From positions 1-8,516 of the forward strand of contig CAIWFP010000086.1 in NCBI GenBank assembly GCA_903911985.1: a DNA stretch of 8,516 bases. Direction: 5' to 3'. The notes under the pieces were generated by a model, which was given only the letters and a program-made list of their open reading frames with translations, was not told where the DNA came from and did no database searches. Source of the stretch: an uncultured Sphingomonadales bacterium (lineage in GTDB: Bacteria > Pseudomonadota > Alphaproteobacteria > Sphingomonadales > Sphingomonadaceae). A program made the translations under genes and the position numbers. This document shows positions 6,485 through 8,516 of this stretch, in pieces (the stretch's first letter is position 1; each line of letters starts with the position of its first letter).

Positions 6485-6517
6485 CAATCCCCCGCGCAAA
6501 CGACTAACACCGGCCGC

Positions 6518-7042
6518 ATGCCCCTCAGCAACCAGCCCTCGCCAAAAAAGCCCGCGTCTTTCTGGAAGAATGTGCGCCCCGTCGGCGCCATCGCCGATTT
6601 CCGCGCGGTCTATCAAACGGCGGGCCAGCACCGCTGGCGCTTCGTTGCCCTGGCTGCCGCGACGACATGGGTGGTGTTCTCGCTGGTCACCCACGAGGAG
6701 GCGCGCATTCTGCCGCGCCCGCCACATATCGACTATATCACCAGCTGGCGCCCGGGCCGCAGCGATGCCGAGATCCTCGCCGGCAACATCGCCAACCAGC
6801 AACGCAAGGATCGCCTCGCCGCCGAACAGGCCAAGCGCGATGAATTGGTGCGGGGCATCTATAAATCATTGGGCCGCGCCACCGGCATGGATGTGGATGC
6901 CATCGACGCCAAGGCGCGGGCCGATGCCGCCGCCGAGGCCAGCGCCAGCGCCGCGCGCGAGGCCAAGCTCTATGCCGCGGGATCGGCCTCGCTCGCCGTG
7001 CCTGAAAAGGGTGCGAAAGAGGCATCCGGCTCCCCGCGATGA
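6518..7042 (+). CDS. Unrecognised single-pass membrane protein upstream of ribD
   Basis: I do not recognise this 174-residue protein. It has a basic cytoplasmic N-terminus (SPKKPASFWKNVR, QHRWR), one hydrophobic segment at about 41-58 (RFVALAAATTWVVFSLVT), then a Pro-rich stretch LPRPPHIDYITSWRPGRSDAEI (65-86). The rest is a charged, Ala-rich helix at about 87-155 that may form a coiled coil, and a low-complexity end. The positive-inside rule predicts a periplasmic C-terminus. The ATG at 6518 lacks a good ribosome binding site, but no better start exists. Its stop overlaps the ribD start as ATGA, so the two are likely cotranscribed and coupled. Codon usage resembles the neighbours, which argues for a real, resident gene. 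A role in flavin metabolism would be a guess. Confidence 0.8.
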   Translation: MPLSNQPSPKKPASFWKNVRPVGAIADFRAVYQTAGQHRWRFVALAAATTWVVFSLVTHEEARILPRPPHIDYITSWRPGRSDAEILAGNIANQQRKDRLAAEQAKRDELVRGIYKSLGRATGMDVDAIDAKARADAAAEASASAAREAKLYAAGSASLAVPEKGAKEASGSPR

Positions 7043-8037
7043 CCGCCGCCCCTGATCTGCAGCAGACTGACCGGCGCTGGATGGCGGCCACCGCCGCGCT
7101 TGCCGCCCGCGCCCGCCCGCTCAGCCGGCCAAATCCGGCGGTGGGCGCCCTGCTGGTGCGCGATGGGCTGGTTTTGGCACGCGGCTTCACCCAGCCGGGC
7201 GGACGCCCCCATGCCGAAGCCATCGCGTTGGCAACAGCGGGAGAGGCGGCGAAGGGTGCCACGCTCTATGTCACGCTGGAGCCATGCGCCCATGCTTCCC
7301 CGCGCGGCCCGGCCTGTGCCGATCTGGTCGCGGCATCGGGTGTCGCCCGGGTGGTGATCGGATGTGCCGACCCCGACCCGCGCACCGCCGGCGCTGGCCT
7401 CGCCCGTATTCGCGCGGCGGGCATTGCCGCCGAGGTCATTGCCTCGCGCGAGGCCCACGCCAGCCTTGCGGGCTATTTTTCCCAGCGGGTGAAGGGGCGC
7501 CCGCAGGTGACGCTGAAGCTGGCCACCTCGCTCGATGGCTGCATCGCCCGGGCGGATGGCGAGAGCCAGTGGATCACCGGGCCGCAAGCCCGCGCCCACG
7601 CCCATGCCATGCGCGCGCAGGCCGATGCCATCCTCGTGGGCGGCGCCACGCTGCGCGCCGACGCGCCGCGTCTCGATGTCCGCCTGCCCGGGCTGGAGGC
7701 GCGCAGCCCCGAACGCTGGGTGCTGACGCGCGGAGCAGCGCCGGGTGGCTGGCAGGCGCTGGCCAACCCGCAAGACATTAGCGCCATGGCCGATGTGCAA
7801 TATCTCTTCATCGAGGGCGGCGGGGGCGCTGCGGCCGCCTTCCTCGCCGCCAATCTGGTGGACCGGATCCTGCTCTACCGCGCGCCCATCATCATCGGTG
7901 GCGGCCTGCCGGCCATTGGCGACATCGGCCTTTCCACCCTTGCCGAGGCGCATGGGTGCTGGCAGCTTGCCGATAGCCGCCAGCTTGGCAACGACACTCT
8001 GGAAGTTTACGAGGCCACCCCATGTTCACCGGAATAG
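7039..8037 (+). CDS. ribD: Riboflavin biosynthesis bifunctional deaminase/reductase RibD
   Basis: RibD performs the second and third steps of riboflavin synthesis in the cytosol: deamination of the pyrimidine product of GTP cyclohydrolase II, then NADPH-dependent reduction of the ribose side chain. In this 332-residue protein the deaminase (about 10-145) has PNPAVGALLV (31-40), HAE at 58-60 (zinc ligand His58, catalytic Glu60) and zinc ligands Cys83 and Cys93 in the TLEPC...PACADL segment. The reductase (about 152-326) has VTLKLATSLDGCIA (157-170), WITG (178-181), LVGGATLRADAPRLDVR (199-215) and FIEGGGG (257-263). Two oddities are a cysteine spacing one residue longer than in the E. coli and B. 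subtilis enzymes and a shortened reductase middle. The start overlaps the upstream stop by 4 bp, and the 3' end overlaps ribE by 16 bp. Confidence 0.96.
   Translation: MTAAPDLQQTDRRWMAATAALAARARPLSRPNPAVGALLVRDGLVLARGFTQPGGRPHAEAIALATAGEAAKGATLYVTLEPCAHASPRGPACADLVAASGVARVVIGCADPDPRTAGAGLARIRAAGIAAEVIASREAHASLAGYFSQRVKGRPQVTLKLATSLDGCIARADGESQWITGPQARAHAHAMRAQADAILVGGATLRADAPRLDVRLPGLEARSPERWVLTRGAAPGGWQALANPQDISAMADVQYLFIEGGGGAAAAFLAANLVDRILLYRAPIIIGGGLPAIGDIGLSTLAEAHGCWQLADSRQLGNDTLEVYEATPCSPE
8011..8014 (+). promoter_or_regulatory. Ribosome binding site of ribE inside ribD
   Basis: GAGG lies 7 bases before the ATG at 8022 and within the last codons of ribD. It supports that start for ribE and coupled translation. 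Confidence 0.5.
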
Positions 8038-8516
8038 TTACCGCCATCGGCACCATTCGAGAGGCTCGCCATACGGGTGACCTTCACGCCACCATCGCCT
8101 GCCCGTTCGATCCGGCAAGCATCGCCATTGGCGCTTCCATCGCCTGCTCGGGGGTATGCCTCACCGTGGTGGATCGCGGCGGAACAGCCGGTGACGCATG
8201 GTTTGCCGTGGATATTTCGGGCGAGACGATGGCCCGCACCGCCCCGGATCACTGGCTGGAGGGCGCGGGCCTCAATCTGGAACCCGCGCTGAAGCTGGGC
8301 GACGAGTTGGGCGGCCATATCGTCACCGGCCATGTCGATGGCGTGGGGCAGGTGGTGAGCGTGGCCCCGGTGGGCGAATCGCTGCGGCTGGAGATTTCCG
8401 CGCCTGCGGAACTGGCCCCCTATCTGGCGGCCAAGGGCTCCATCACCGTGGATGGCGTCTCGCTGACGGTGAACGAGGTGGTGGATCAGGCCGACGGCAC
8501 CTGCCATTTCGTGCTG
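8022..8516 (+). CDS. ribE: Riboflavin synthase alpha chain, 5' part (cut by window edge)
   Basis: Riboflavin synthase converts two molecules of 6,7-dimethyl-8-ribityllumazine into riboflavin and a pyrimidine that re-enters the pathway. The 165 visible codons give the hallmark start MFTGIV and two homologous barrels. The first (about 1-90) has IACSGVCLTV (40-49) and DISGETMART (64-73). The second starts at about 91 with GDELGGHIVTGHVDG (93-107) and repeats the motif as ITVDGVSLTVNEV (141-153). Family members are about 200-215 residues, so roughly 35-50 residues lie beyond the window. The frame has no stop before the edge. The start lies 16 bp inside the 3' end of ribD in another frame. The symbol follows the usage in which ribE is the alpha synthase; E. 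coli names it ribC. Confidence 0.96.
   Translation, partial: MFTGIVTAIGTIREARHTGDLHATIACPFDPASIAIGASIACSGVCLTVVDRGGTAGDAWFAVDISGETMARTAPDHWLEGAGLNLEPALKLGDELGGHIVTGHVDGVGQVVSVAPVGESLRLEISAPAELAPYLAAKGSITVDGVSLTVNEVVDQADGTCHFVL

Noticed and set aside
6970..7953. A 327-codon open frame on the minus strand covering nearly all of ribD
   Set aside because: It is antisense to a gene with unmistakable RibD motifs, has a low-complexity composition rich in Gly, Ala and Arg and no recognisable domain. Such long shadows are expected in G/C-rich DNA.

Overview
The window reads as ordinary chromosomal DNA of a high-GC alphaproteobacterium, most likely a sphingomonad (Novosphingobium, Sphingomonas or a relative). 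This rests on the strong G/C bias at third codon positions, a COQ9-family ubiquinone protein (a family of alphaproteobacteria and mitochondria), an FeoB/FeoA pair in the order feoA-feoB, and a shortened RibD. The genus is an inference. I see no rRNA, tRNA, CRISPR array, insertion sequence, phage gene or attachment site.

There are two divergent gene blocks around a non-coding centre at 4297-4426. The minus-strand block, read from the centre leftwards, holds a secreted ankyrin-repeat protein, a COQ9-family protein that overlaps it by 4 bp, a 131-bp gap with a palindrome resembling an alphaproteobacterial Fur box, feoA and feoB (4-bp overlap), a 112-bp gap with a terminator-like hairpin, and ssb. 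The plus-strand block, read rightwards, holds a SCO1/SenC lipoprotein, a UPF0260 (YcgN-type) cysteine-cluster protein, a YgjP-like zinc metallopeptidase, a 95-bp gap with two hairpins, an unrecognised single-pass membrane protein, ribD, and the first 165 codons of ribE, which runs off the right edge.

Most neighbours overlap at stop/start codons (TCAT, i.e. ATGA, at 2559-2562; GTGA at 3670-3673; ATGA at 5122-5125; TGATG at 5596-5600; ATGA at 7039-7042; a 16-bp overlap at 8022-8037), which suggests compact, translationally coupled operons. The themes are ferrous iron uptake (feoAB), respiratory-chain upkeep (COQ9 for ubiquinone, SCO for copper/thiol chemistry of cytochrome oxidase), flavin synthesis (ribD, ribE) and DNA replication/repair (ssb).

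I did not find convincing evidence for a new defence, mobile or biosynthetic system. The items most worth a second look are the unknown membrane protein coupled to ribD, the altered zinc loop and short reductase domain of RibD, the putative iron-regulated operator before feoA, and the hairpins in the two gaps.
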